In this document: piece after piece, positions 1 to 6,018 of the stretch
Position numbering within the stretch: the stretch's first letter is position 1
How the letters are laid out: each line of letters opens with the position of its first letter
Source of the DNA: Candidatus Aenigmatarchaeota archaeon
Lineage (GTDB): Archaea; Aenigmatarchaeota; Aenigmatarchaeia; GW2011-AR5
DNA length: 11,335 bases
Direction: 5' to 3'
Assembly: GCA_016202875.1 (NCBI GenBank)
Contig: JACQNX010000013.1
Span: forward strand, 1 to 11,335
Position numbers and translations under genes: made by a program
The notes under the pieces: model-generated
Databases searched by the model: none
What the model saw: only the letters and a program-made list of their open reading frames with translations
What the model was told of the DNA's origin: nothing

Positions 1-1
1 A

Positions 2-493
2 AAAACTGCAAAGGATCTTGCACATTTTAACCCTCTCCTGCTGGAAGAAAGGATTGGAAAAAACAAAACAAAGCTGCTGCAGGAAAAGGCACAAGGCGCC
101 GACAACACGCCTGTTGAGCAAAAGGAAGCGCAGCAGATATCAAAAATAGGCACTCTGAAAGAGGATACAAATGATATGGAAAAGATCTTCGAAAAGATAA
201 GGGAGCTTGCCAGCGAGCTGAAGAAGAAGGCGGATAAAAAAAACGTTTCATTCAGGACTGTGTCCATCATCACAATAGACGCCGACTTAGAGATGCAGAC
301 AAAAAGCGAGACGATAGAACAGACAGATGATTTAGAAAGAGCGCTGGCTGTGGCAAGGAAACTGCTGGCTTCTTACCTTGACGAAAATCCGAAGAAGAAG
401 CTCAGACGCATAGGCATACGCGTATCGAACCTGCTCTACAAGAAAGAGCAGACAAGCTTGGGCGATTTTGCGCAGAGATATTTTATGAGATAG
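2..493 (+). CDS. dinB: DNA polymerase IV (Y family), C-terminal part
   Basis: Translesion DNA polymerase that copies past damaged template bases. The frame is open from the left edge, so only the last 163 residues are present and the catalytic palm lies outside the window. Residues 1-35 are the end of the thumb with a helix-hairpin-helix-like stretch (LLLEERIGKNK), followed by the family-typical linker QQISKIGTLKEDT. From about residue 60 comes the little-finger domain, with the strand signature FRTVSIITIDADL and the closing KLRRIGIRVSNL. The protein ends in QTSLGDFAQRYFMR; QTSLGDF fits a PCNA-interacting (PIP) box (Q, then L at +3 and F at +6), the usual sliding-clamp anchor of archaeal Pol IV. 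The last 11 bases overlap the convergent minus-strand gene. An internal ATG at 176 is not the start, because family sequence continues upstream of it. Confidence 0.95.
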   Translation, partial: KTAKDLAHFNPLLLEERIGKNKTKLLQEKAQGADNTPVEQKEAQQISKIGTLKEDTNDMEKIFEKIRELASELKKKADKKNVSFRTVSIITIDADLEMQTKSETIEQTDDLERALAVARKLLASYLDENPKKKLRRIGIRVSNLLYKKEQTSLGDFAQRYFMR

Positions 494-1208
494 CCCTGCT
501 TTCTTCGTACAGTCCTATCCACCATTTATCCATTGTTCTCATTACGTCTCTGAACCCTGCTTCAAAGTTTTCGCATTGTGCAGGGAGTTGAATGTATTTG
601 CCGCAGCTGCCTTTCAAGCCTGCCACATGACCCGGCTCCCAGTCATGAATGTGCATATGCATAAAGTCTCTGAGAATCCCTTCTGGTATCTGAGAACCTT
701 TCAGCCGCATGAACAGCTCGTTCAGCAGCCCGCTGACTATCTCAAGCTCCGACACTGCAGTGCTTTCAAGCGCAAAAGCGCCGCCTGCAACGTAAGGTGC
801 ATCGTCGTTTGTTGTAATATCTTCCATTTCATGGACGAAATGCAGCGTATTGCCTGATGGCTGCACTCCCAAAACATCGAGGCCAATGCCCTCCTCGATG
901 CCTTTTGCCAGTATCATGTAATGGGTCAGGCCGCGGGTTTCTGTCCCAAGTTCTTCTCCCATGTTTCTCGTGAGTTCGGTATCAACATATTGCCAGCCAG
1001 AGCGCCTGGCTGTATCGCGCGCAGAATACAGGAAAGAAACGATATTTCTTGGCAGAGCGGCAGCATACTGGCCGACAGCGTAAGCCAGCTGGTTGTTAGA
1101 AGATGCCGTTCTGTTCAGGAAAACAGGATTCCTATTTTTGTCCATAGAGATGTAATCGTCCATCATGCTTTTGTCAAGCCTTTCCACAGTACCTGCATAA
1201 CCGCTCAT
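483..1208 (-). CDS. Heme-oxygenase-like di-iron protein (DUF3865/CADD-like)
   Basis: 241-residue helical protein resembling the heme-oxygenase-like diiron oxidase fold (CADD, PqqC/TenA relatives, DUF3865). What is visible: an N-terminal segment NQLAYAVGQYAAALPRNIV, the block ELTRNMGEELGTETRGLTHY with candidate ligands Glu86/Glu90 and His96, FALESTAVSE with Glu148, and HMHIHDWEPGHVAGL with His188, Glu191 and His194. This Glu-His-Glu-His-Glu-His order is what the family uses to hold two irons. The substrate cannot be read from sequence; members act in oxidative amine or cofactor chemistry. The ATG at 1208 is preferred over GTG at 1214 because GGGGTG lies just upstream (5 nt between GGTG and ATG). 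It is divergent from the TrmB-type regulator and overlaps the end of dinB by 11 bases. Family confidence is moderate; gene reality is high. Confidence 0.72.
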   Translation of the reverse strand: MSGYAGTVERLDKSMMDDYISMDKNRNPVFLNRTASSNNQLAYAVGQYAAALPRNIVSFLYSARDTARRSGWQYVDTELTRNMGEELGTETRGLTHYMILAKGIEEGIGLDVLGVQPSGNTLHFVHEMEDITTNDDAPYVAGGAFALESTAVSELEIVSGLLNELFMRLKGSQIPEGILRDFMHMHIHDWEPGHVAGLKGSCGKYIQLPAQCENFEAGFRDVMRTMDKWWIGLYEESRAIS

Positions 1209-1229
1209 GCTCACACCCCACTTATTTAC

Positions 1230-1278
1230 TACTATATAGTATCTCTAGGATATTAAATTATGTCGCACCAATATAGTA
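1230..1278. promoter_or_regulatory. Operator-like palindrome and repeat between divergent genes
   Basis: The 12-bp perfect palindrome TACTATATAGTA (1230-1241) sits between a minus-strand TATA-like element (1251-1260, ATTTAATAT on that strand) and the start of the di-iron protein gene. The core ATATAGTA recurs at 1271-1278, directly upstream of the TATA element of the regulator gene. Two copies of one core in a divergent regulator/target gap are what an autoregulating TrmB-type protein would need. Binding itself is inferred. Confidence 0.4.
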
Positions 1279-1280
1279 CG

Positions 1281-1290
1281 AATATTTAAG
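1281..1290 (+). promoter_or_regulatory. TATA box of the TrmB-family gene
   Basis: AATATTTAAG is centred about 27 nt upstream of the ATG at 1313. This is archaeal TATA spacing and predicts a leaderless transcript; no ribosome-binding site precedes the ATG. Confidence 0.55.
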
Positions 1291-1312
1291 GAAGCGGAGC
1301 ACAAATATACCC

Positions 1313-2068
1313 ATGGAGATATCCAACCTGAAATCAATAGGCCTCACGGAAAACGAGATCAAGATTTACCTGCTTCTGCTTAAATCCGGCAGCATAACAG
1401 CCTATGAAATCAGCCAGAAAACCGGGATATACAGGGCCCATGTCTACGACAAGCTTGAGCAGCTGATAAAGAAGGGACTTGTCACGCACGTCTATAAAGG
1501 AGCAAAAAAATATTTCCATGCAACAGAGCCGTCAAAAATCAGGCAATACGTCGAGGACAAAAAAAATGAGCTGGAGATTCAGGAAGAGTGTGTGGAAAAA
1601 ATGCTTCCCGAACTGGAAGCTATGACAAAGCTGCCGCGCGAAAATATAAGGGTCGAGGTTTTCAAGGGCCCCGAAGGCCTAAAATATATCCATAAAGGCA
1701 TAATAAAAGCGCGGCGGGAAGTGCTTATAACAGGCATAGACGACGGCAAATACAGTGAAAACCTGCCGATATTCATGAAGCAATACTTTCGCGAACTGAG
1801 GCGATATGGAATAAGGGAGCGCGTAATTACTGCCAAGAAAAAAGGAATATTTTTATTCCGCAAAAAGATTGCCCCCACAACAACTTACAGATTTCTGGAA
1901 GAAAAGCAGTTCAACCCCACAAACACATTCGTCTACGGAAATAAGGTCGTGATTGTTTCATGGAGCACACCTGTTACAGCAATTATGATTGAGAACAATG
2001 AGATCGCCGAGACGTACAGAAACCATTTTGAGCATTTGTGGAAGATTGCTTCTACGAAGAATGAGTAG
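1313..2068 (+). CDS. TrmB-family transcriptional regulator
   Basis: 251-residue DNA-binding regulator. Residues 1-68 form the TrmB winged helix-turn-helix: SIGLTENEIKIYLLLLKSG, then TAYEISQKTGIYRAHVYDKL with the recognition helix, then the wing GLVTHVYKGAKKYFHAT. Residues 75-105 are charged and helical, suiting a dimerising coiled coil. From about residue 112 a C-terminal alpha/beta domain begins (VEVFKGPEGLKYIHKGII), includes VLITGIDDG, and ends with NTFVYGNKVVIVSW and AETYRNHFEHLWKIA, typical of the archaeal TrmB effector domain. No sugar-binding specificity can be assigned. It is divergent from the di-iron protein gene, and the repeats in the shared gap suggest control of that gene and itself. 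ATG at 1313 is chosen because the TATA box is about 27 nt upstream. Confidence 0.9.
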   Translation: MEISNLKSIGLTENEIKIYLLLLKSGSITAYEISQKTGIYRAHVYDKLEQLIKKGLVTHVYKGAKKYFHATEPSKIRQYVEDKKNELEIQEECVEKMLPELEAMTKLPRENIRVEVFKGPEGLKYIHKGIIKARREVLITGIDDGKYSENLPIFMKQYFRELRRYGIRERVITAKKKGIFLFRKKIAPTTTYRFLEEKQFNPTNTFVYGNKVVIVSWSTPVTAIMIENNEIAETYRNHFEHLWKIASTKNE

Positions 2069-2083
2069 CTGGCCATTTGACAA

Positions 2084-2093
2084 GCTATAAAAC
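2084..2093 (+). promoter_or_regulatory. TATA box for the 2115-2891 operon
   Basis: GCTATAAAAC is centred about 26 nt upstream of the ATG at 2115, which predicts a leaderless first gene. It is the only clear TATA element before the three closely spaced genes. Confidence 0.55.
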
Positions 2094-2114
2094 TCTTTTT
2101 GCCAAGGAATATGC

Positions 2115-2357
2115 ATGAAATCACAAAAAGAGTCCCTGATTGAGGCGATTTACCAGCATATAGCTGAAAAGCATAGTGCAAGGGAACAGTTCAAGCGAGA
2201 GTTCAAAGTCGATGACAAAACATTCGAAAAGATGGTCAAGAAATTTCTGGACATGTGGCTTGACTCCCCGGATATGATCATGTTTCTTTCTGAGATGTTT
2301 GGCGTGTACGCGACTGAAGAGGAAGCTGAAGGGGAAGAGCAGGATTATCTGGGGTGA
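2115..2357 (+). CDS. Unknown small acidic helical protein
   Basis: 80-residue soluble protein, not recognised. Residues 1-35 are charged and helical (KESLIEAIYQHIAEKHSARE), followed by DDKTFEKMVKKFLDMWLDSP, a hydrophobic stretch MIMFLSEMFGVY, and a strongly acidic tail EEEAEGEEQ. No cysteines and no membrane segment. An ATG at 2111 is out of frame, so 2115 is the start, about 26 nt after a TATA box. The TGA stop lies inside GGGGTGA, which also serves as ribosome-binding site for the next gene six bases on, so the two are translationally linked. The charged helical form suggests a protein-protein interaction module, but no function is claimed. Confidence 0.75.
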   Translation: MKSQKESLIEAIYQHIAEKHSAREQFKREFKVDDKTFEKMVKKFLDMWLDSPDMIMFLSEMFGVYATEEEAEGEEQDYLG

Positions 2358-2363
2358 ATAGAA

Positions 2364-2747
2364 ATGACATATGATGATTGGCGCAATATTGCCAGAGATT
2401 TATTACGTGACGAAAAAAAAATGGGCAGGCACTATCCTATGACAATGGGAGTTCTTGTAGAATGGCAAAGAGACACTTACTTGGCCTGTATAAAAGAAAT
2501 AGCACCTGCGTACTCTCGCGAAGTCGTTCTTTTAAGGAAAGGGCCAGATCCAATGCCAGATGAACTGATAGATGCAATAATAGAGAAGGACCCAGAGAGG
2601 CTGCAGTTATACGCAGATGATTCTCTGAATTTGAATGGGGCGCAGCATGTACTTAGAAGATTGGGAAATGTGCTGGCTTGTCTTACTCGAGAACAATCTG
2701 ATCACGTGCGAAATATGTCCCAAGAAATGGGGACCACTACTCAATAG
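2364..2747 (+). CDS. Unknown protein, second gene of small operon
   Basis: 127-residue soluble protein without a recognised family. It is mainly helical, starting TYDDWRNIARDLLRDEKK, with a central stretch EWQRDTYLACIKEIAPAYS, then VVLLRKGPDPMPDELIDAI, and a C-terminal helix AQHVLRRLGNVLACL followed by a polar tail rich in Gln, Met and Thr. Two cysteines (both in LAC contexts) are too far apart for an obvious metal site. The ribosome-binding site GGGGTGA overlaps the stop of the preceding gene, 7 nt between GGTG and the ATG. It is followed after 21 nt by a zinc-ribbon microprotein, so the three genes probably share one transcript. Confidence 0.75.
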   Translation: MTYDDWRNIARDLLRDEKKMGRHYPMTMGVLVEWQRDTYLACIKEIAPAYSREVVLLRKGPDPMPDELIDAIIEKDPERLQLYADDSLNLNGAQHVLRRLGNVLACLTREQSDHVRNMSQEMGTTTQ

Positions 2748-2768
2748 CAGAGACGAAAGGGAAGATAA

Positions 2769-2891
2769 ATGGGAGATGAAGCAGAGCACGAGATGACGTG
2801 CAATATTTGCGGAAGGAAACTGAAGAAAAGGACATTAAAGAATCCCATGGGCAGCTGGGACACGTGGGACTGCCTGTTCTGCCATCCCTGA
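2769..2891 (+). CDS. 40-residue zinc-ribbon microprotein
   Basis: Short ORF with two CxxC knuckles: TCNICGRKL at residues 10-18 and DCLFCHP at 34-40, 20 residues between the pairs, which is a compact four-cysteine zinc ribbon. The middle is basic (RKLKKRTLKN) and then tryptophan-rich (GSWDTWDC). The protein stops two residues after the last cysteine. It lies 21 nt downstream of an unknown gene on the same strand and probably belongs to the same operon; the upstream AAGGGAAG is a weak ribosome-binding site. A nucleic-acid or protein-docking role is usual for such ribbons but is only inferred. A longer ancestral form is possible, since the toxin remnant begins immediately downstream in another frame. 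Confidence 0.6.
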   Translation: MGDEAEHEMTCNICGRKLKKRTLKNPMGSWDTWDCLFCHP

Positions 2892-2901
2892 TTCTGCAAC
2901 T

Positions 2902-3100
2902 GTATATCTGACAGATGAAAGGTACAAACACATGCTAAAACATCCAGAAATGAAAAATTCCACTTGATCCAAATATCCGGTACTACTACAGTCATCATAA
3001 AAGCAGGAAATCCAAAGCAAGATATTTAAGGGTAGTCGTCAAATATTTGAATGGAGAAGGTTTTATCATAACAGCATACTTTGTGGTGAAAATAACATGA
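2902..3100 (+). pseudogene. Frameshifted remnant of a nuclease-type toxin upstream of DUF2283
   Basis: Two frames together spell a protein of the roughly 100-residue kind often encoded just before DUF2283 genes (probably a PBECR/barnase-like nuclease fold; family name moderately sure). The first frame gives VYLTDERYKHMLKHPEMKN and stops at 2956-2964. The second, from about 2963, gives LDPNIRYYYSHHKSRK and then YLRVVVKYLNGEGFIITAY, ending at a TGA that overlaps the next ATG (ATGA). The frames differ by one and the helical middle of the family, perhaps 25-35 residues, is missing. No start codon opens the first frame. Translation of an intact protein is therefore not possible. The overlap with the DUF2283 start preserves the original operon junction. 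Confidence 0.68.
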
Positions 3101-3321
3101 AAGGACAAATGCAAATCTACTATGATGAAGAAGGGGATTTCTTAGAAATAAATATCGGTAAATATACAAAGGGCTATTTCAAGGATATAGGGGAAGGCTT
3201 AGCTGAGCGAATAGATGAAAAAACAGGCAAGGTAACGGGTATAGCGGTACTGGGCTTCAGAAAGAAAATGCAAAAAGACCTGAAAATAAATCTTCCTGTG
3301 AGATTAGAAATAACAGGTTAA
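3097..3321 (+). CDS. DUF2283 protein, probable orphan antitoxin
   Basis: 74-residue protein with the DUF2283 pattern: MQIYYDEEGDFLEINIG, a variable middle, then GLAERIDEKTGKVTGIAVL and a C-terminal FRKKMQKDLKINLPVRL. The family forms a small beta-rich fold and is commonly paired with a short toxin gene directly upstream. Here the upstream partner is broken (2902-3100) while this gene is intact, and its ATG still overlaps the partner's stop codon by ATGA. It could persist as an anti-addiction antitoxin, have acquired another role, or be decaying more slowly. Family assignment is firm; the antitoxin role is inferred from known neighbourhoods. Confidence 0.85.
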   Translation: MKGQMQIYYDEEGDFLEINIGKYTKGYFKDIGEGLAERIDEKTGKVTGIAVLGFRKKMQKDLKINLPVRLEITG

Positions 3322-3358
3322 TTCTTTTCACTCGACTATATCGACAGTGACGATAAGC

Positions 3359-3784
3359 ATGCAATCAAAAATAAAGAAATCTGATGCCCAGTGGAAAAAG
3401 AAACTAACAGCACAACAATACTACATCTTGCGCGAAAAAGGCACAGAGCCGGCTTTCGCTGGTGAATACGCAGACAATAAGAAAAAAGGCATGTATATCT
3501 GTGCGGGCTGCGGAAACAGGCTGTTTTCTTCTGACACGAAATTTGAGTCAGGAACCGGCTGGCCAAGCTTCTTCGCGCCTGCTGGCAAGGAAAGCATAGA
3601 AACACGGGACGATATTTCTCATGGCATGCGCAGAACAGAAGTGCTCTGCAAGCGATGCGAAGGCCATCTGGGGCATATGTTTGATGATGGGCCTGAGCCT
3701 ACTGGATTGAGATTCTGCATCAATTCTGCTGCGCTTAAATTTAAGGAGAGGAAAGAAAGCAAGAACAGAAAAGGGAAAATCTAG
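3359..3784 (+). CDS. msrB: Peptide-methionine (R)-S-oxide reductase MsrB
   Basis: Reduces the R epimer of methionine sulfoxide in proteins, a cytoplasmic oxidative-damage repair enzyme. 141 residues, near the usual single-domain length. Family landmarks: KLTAQQYYILREKGTEPAF near the start, zinc pair CAGC (Cys48, Cys51), FESGTGWPSF, EVLCKRCEGHLGHMF with the second zinc pair Cys97/Cys100 and the conserved His107, then GPEPTGLRFCINSAAL with catalytic Cys120. The basic C-terminal tail ERKESKNRKGKI is lineage-specific. The ATG at 3359 is preferred over an in-frame GTG at 3347. It points toward msrA, encoded on the other strand about 280 bases away; between them is a trmO remnant, so the two repair genes form a loose cluster without a common transcript. 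Confidence 0.96.
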   Translation: MQSKIKKSDAQWKKKLTAQQYYILREKGTEPAFAGEYADNKKKGMYICAGCGNRLFSSDTKFESGTGWPSFFAPAGKESIETRDDISHGMRRTEVLCKRCEGHLGHMFDDGPEPTGLRFCINSAALKFKERKESKNRKGKI

Positions 3785-3986
3785 AACTCCAGTTTGCTGA
3801 CCCACTCAGGCAATTTGACTGTTGTGATTGCTATCGGATTTGGTCTTTCAGGGCACCTGCATGAAAAAATACCGACAACCGGCACTTCAGAATTTCCTTG
3901 CGGCCTGTGAGTTATAACAGAACGCCTGACCCTGTCCATCCAATATTTTTCACAAACCCGATAGGGTTCAGGGTGATTTCTTCCAT
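3781..3986 (-). pseudogene. trmO: Remnant of trmO (tRNA m6t6A37 methyltransferase)
   Basis: On the minus strand an ATG at 3986 opens MEEITLNPIGFVKNIG, matching the N-terminal start strand of TrmO (TsaA/YaeB fold). That frame ends quickly. An overlapping second frame then reads YWMDRVRRSVITHRPQGN, VPVVGIFSCRCPERPNPIAI and TTVKLPEW before a TAG at 3781-3783. The signature G-(I/V)-F-x-x-R-x-P-x-RPNPI is the TrmO substrate-site loop. Missing are the core between the two pieces (roughly 45 residues) and all of the C-terminal half. TrmO adds a methyl group to threonylcarbamoyl-adenosine at tRNA position 37. The copy cannot make an enzyme. TATA-like elements remain upstream at about 4006-4029. It lies between msrB and msrA. 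Confidence 0.8.
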
Positions 3987-4065
3987 AGAAATTGAAATTT
4001 CATTTATTATAAAAACTTAAATATAGCATCTGACACAAATTTAACACAATCACCGGAATTCACTA

Positions 4066-4551
4066 TCAGCAGACTTTTCCATGCTTTTCATGATAACGCT
4101 GATGATATTCTTCTGCTTCGTAGAATTCGCTTGCGAGTTCTATTGCTGTGACGATTTTCTTGTTTCTGAAGTTTTCGCTGTTTTGTAGTTTTTCTTTTGA
4201 TTTCATAGCTGCTTTCTTTTGCGCTACATTATGATAAAAAATAACAGACCTGTACTGCGTGCCTGTGTCAGGGCCTTGCCTGTTGAGCTGCGTTGGGTCA
4301 TGAACGTCCCAGAAAATGTCTAGCAATTCCTCATAGGAAACCTTTTTTGGGTCAAATGCCACTTCAACAGCTTCTGCATGCCCGGTATTGTCTGTGCAGA
4401 CGTCTTCGTAGGTCGGATTCTTCATGGTGCCGCCCATGTAGCCGACCCTGGTGGACAGAACTCCTTTTACTTTACGAAACGCAGCTTCAACTCCCCAGAA
4501 ACATCCTGCTGCGAAGGCTGCTTTTTCCATATTTTTTCCTTTTTTGTCCAT
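4066..4551 (-). CDS. msrA: Peptide-methionine (S)-S-oxide reductase MsrA
   Basis: Reduces the S epimer of methionine sulfoxide. 161 residues, normal for the family. The catalytic motif AAGCFWGVEAAF has Cys17 as nucleophile. Further family blocks follow: VGYMGGTMKNPTYEDVCT, GHAEAVEVAFDP, FWDVHDPTQLNRQGPDTGTQ, YRSVIFYH, and ASEFYEAEEYHQRYHEKHG near the end. The last residue is Cys161, a plausible resolving cysteine. The start at 4551 is supported by GAGGT ten bases upstream; a second in-frame ATG at 4530, with AAGGA before it, is the alternative and corresponds to the common family start. It complements MsrB at 3359-3784. Confidence 0.96.
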   Translation of the reverse strand: MDKKGKNMEKAAFAAGCFWGVEAAFRKVKGVLSTRVGYMGGTMKNPTYEDVCTDNTGHAEAVEVAFDPKKVSYEELLDIFWDVHDPTQLNRQGPDTGTQYRSVIFYHNVAQKKAAMKSKEKLQNSENFRNKKIVTAIELASEFYEAEEYHQRYHEKHGKVC

Positions 4552-4604
4552 AAATTTATTTACCTCTATGGCCTCTTAAACATTTACTCTATTTTATGTA
4601 ATTG

Positions 4605-4862
4605 ATGTATATGTTCCCTGCCGAGCACACGGGCGCGACACAGAAGAGAAAATGGTACAAGGTTAGGTGGAATGAGAAGGCAAATCCGAATTTGATAGGG
4701 AAGATTGATTTGTTGTCAGAAGACATTTATGAGAAGCAGAAGAATTACGTACATGTAATTGAAACAGTAGAAACAGAACAATGCGCAGGCGGCACGCCTC
4801 TGGGATTTGGGAAATGGCATGAGAAAAAAATTGAAGAATGGATCAAGGAAAACAGGAAATGA
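4605..4862 (+). CDS. Unknown small protein before GNAT remnant
   Basis: 85-residue polar protein, not recognised. Sequence character: basic start (ATQKRKWYKVRWNEKANP), a middle IDLLSEDIYEKQKNYVHVIE, then ETEQCAGGTPLGFGKWHEKK and a lysine-rich helical end. There is a single cysteine and no membrane segment. ATG at 4605 and ATG at 4611 are both possible starts; neither has a clear ribosome-binding site, and a TTG at 4602 is less likely. The stop is followed after 4 bases by the ATG of a decayed acetyltransferase, so they form one transcription unit. Given the decay on both sides, this ORF may itself be a truncated gene; coding status is only moderately sure. Confidence 0.5.
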   Translation: MYMFPAEHTGATQKRKWYKVRWNEKANPNLIGKIDLLSEDIYEKQKNYVHVIETVETEQCAGGTPLGFGKWHEKKIEEWIKENRK

Positions 4863-4866
4863 TAGG

Positions 4867-5166
4867 ATGACTGTGACAATAAGAAAAATGAGAACCGCTG
4901 ACAGGTCGGGGGTTAGACAGATACGGTATGCTGCCAGGAACCAGAACGGCTTTGTTGCTGTGGAAAACAGGAATGTTTCTGGATTCCTAACTTACAGGCT
5001 CTGGAAAAAGACAGCTTACATAACTTGGATGGCTGTTGAAAGAAAAAGCTGGGGAAAAGAAATTGGGAAATTTCTTGTCAGAAAGATAGGTTTCCGCTTG
5101 CTGAGAATAGACAAAGACTTCTATCCGCAGGGCGGGAACAGAGAAGTTTTGCAGAAAGATCTGTAA
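4867..5166 (+). pseudogene. Degraded GNAT (RimI-like) acetyltransferase
   Basis: 99-residue open frame that reads as a shrunken GNAT N-acetyltransferase. The start TVTIRKMRTADRSGVRQI is the usual first strand and helix, FVAVENRNVSGFL and AYITWMAVERKSW are strands 2-4, and GFRLLRIDKDFYPQGG with REVLQKDL is the normal C-terminal end. Compared with the usual 145-160 residues, about 20 residues are missing after RQI and about 35 between FLVRKI and GFRLL, removing the helix and strand that complete the acetyl-CoA site. The pyrophosphate loop QGKGIG reads WGKEIG, so the conserved Gln and first core Gly are changed. The frame remains open, so a short protein could still be made, but acetyltransfer is unlikely. 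It begins four bases after the preceding gene. Confidence 0.6.
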
Positions 5167-5223
5167 CTTTTTGCAGTTTCCAAAAGCATTAAAACTATTC
5201 TGCATTAGAAATATCTGGTAGCT

Positions 5224-5541
5224 ATGAGCCAGGAACTGGACAAGGCGTATGAGCACGACAAGAGGGTCAAGAAGGTGTTCAGGCTGCGCATTGTCTACAA
5301 CAAGAAAGGCTGCATAGCTTCTGATCACTGCGTTCTGTCCGATCCTTATGATTTCAAGCTGGACGATGAGTTCAAGGCGATTCTCATTGATGGGAAGGAG
5401 CAGGAAGGGCCTGTGAAGGGGATATTTGTGAAGGAGATAGAGACCACAGAGCCGCACCTGGCGATAAATGCTGCCAAGACATGCACCCCGAAGGTCATAG
5501 CCATCATAGACATGGAGACGGGGAAGAGGATTGCGCCTTGA
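5224..5541 (+). CDS. Single-cluster ferredoxin-like protein with reduced ligand set
   Basis: 105-residue ferredoxin-fold protein. The core RLRIVYNKKGCIASDHC begins the first strand and cluster loop, and AINAAKTCTPKVIAIIDMETG supplies the last ligand and closing strand. Aligned to archaeal single-cluster ferredoxins (C-x2-[C/D]-x2-C-x3-C-P ... C-P), the sequence keeps Cys30, Cys36 and Cys87, but the second position is Ser33 and the fourth Asp40 (SDP). Three cysteines could hold a [3Fe-4S] cluster, or a [4Fe-4S] cluster with Asp40 as fourth ligand. The final C-P is C-T-P. The N terminus has an extra, charged segment of about 18 residues. Role: probable small electron carrier in the cytoplasm; its partners are not in this window. 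Start ATG at 5224, with GGTAG just upstream. Confidence 0.8.
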   Translation: MSQELDKAYEHDKRVKKVFRLRIVYNKKGCIASDHCVLSDPYDFKLDDEFKAILIDGKEQEGPVKGIFVKEIETTEPHLAINAAKTCTPKVIAIIDMETGKRIAP

Positions 5542-5610
5542 ATTTAACTCCGGAAGTGATTAAATGGAAATTAACGAGAAGTAGCATTTTGAAGCTGAGG
5601 CATGATCCTT

Positions 5611-5991
5611 ATGCAGGAAATCGGAGTTGAATATTTGCAGGAGGTGCTAGCAGACAAAAACAAGATAGCTGTCAAAATCGAGATTGTCGTTAATGACGAG
5701 TTCAGGATAAACGAGACAGTTGAATTGCTGAAGGAAATAGAGAAGGAAATCGGGGGAGCGGAGTTTTTTGTGTACTGCCCGAATCTCTTTAATCAGATAA
5801 AGATAGACGAGCCTGACCCCAAGCACAATTCCAGGGCTGTAGCTGCGGGGACGGTTCTGCACACCATGCATCTGGACACGCTGCCGTATTCTTCTGTCCT
5901 GATCGTAGCAGATAGAGGAAATGAAGACAAAATCAAAGAAATCTGCGAACTGCATGGAATAGGATTTGAGGTTGTGGAGAGATTAGTGTAA
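5611..5991 (+). CDS. Unknown alpha/beta protein
   Basis: 126-residue soluble protein, family not recognised. Predicted strands alternate with helices: IAVKIEIVV, helix INETVELLKEIEKEIG, AEFFVYCPN, helix around NSRAVAAGTVLHTMH, SSVLIVADRG, helix NEDKIKEICELHG, and IGFEVVERLV. That order suggests a small three-layer or Rossmann-like domain, and VLIVADRG followed by a helix is the most motif-like part. The ATG at 5611 has GAGG ten bases upstream; ATG at 5602 lies too close to it but would add three residues. A TATA-like GATTAAATGG at 5559-5568 suits a separate promoter. It follows the ferredoxin gene by about 70 bases on the same strand, which does not show a functional link. Confidence 0.75.
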   Translation: MQEIGVEYLQEVLADKNKIAVKIEIVVNDEFRINETVELLKEIEKEIGGAEFFVYCPNLFNQIKIDEPDPKHNSRAVAAGTVLHTMHLDTLPYSSVLIVADRGNEDKIKEICELHGIGFEVVERLV

Positions 5992-6009
5992 GTAGCTCAC
6001 TGCGTCGAT

Positions 6010-6018
6010 CAGTTTTTT
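6010..6018 (+). terminator. T-rich terminator after 5991
   Basis: CAGTTTTTTTGG lies about 20 bases after the stop of the upstream gene. A run of seven T is the usual archaeal termination signal. The stretch 6019-6120 holds no supportable gene. Confidence 0.4.

Noticed and set aside
5602..5610. ATG at 5602 as start of the unknown alpha/beta protein
   Set aside because: GAGG is only one base upstream of it; the ATG at 5611 has acceptable spacing. The difference is three residues.
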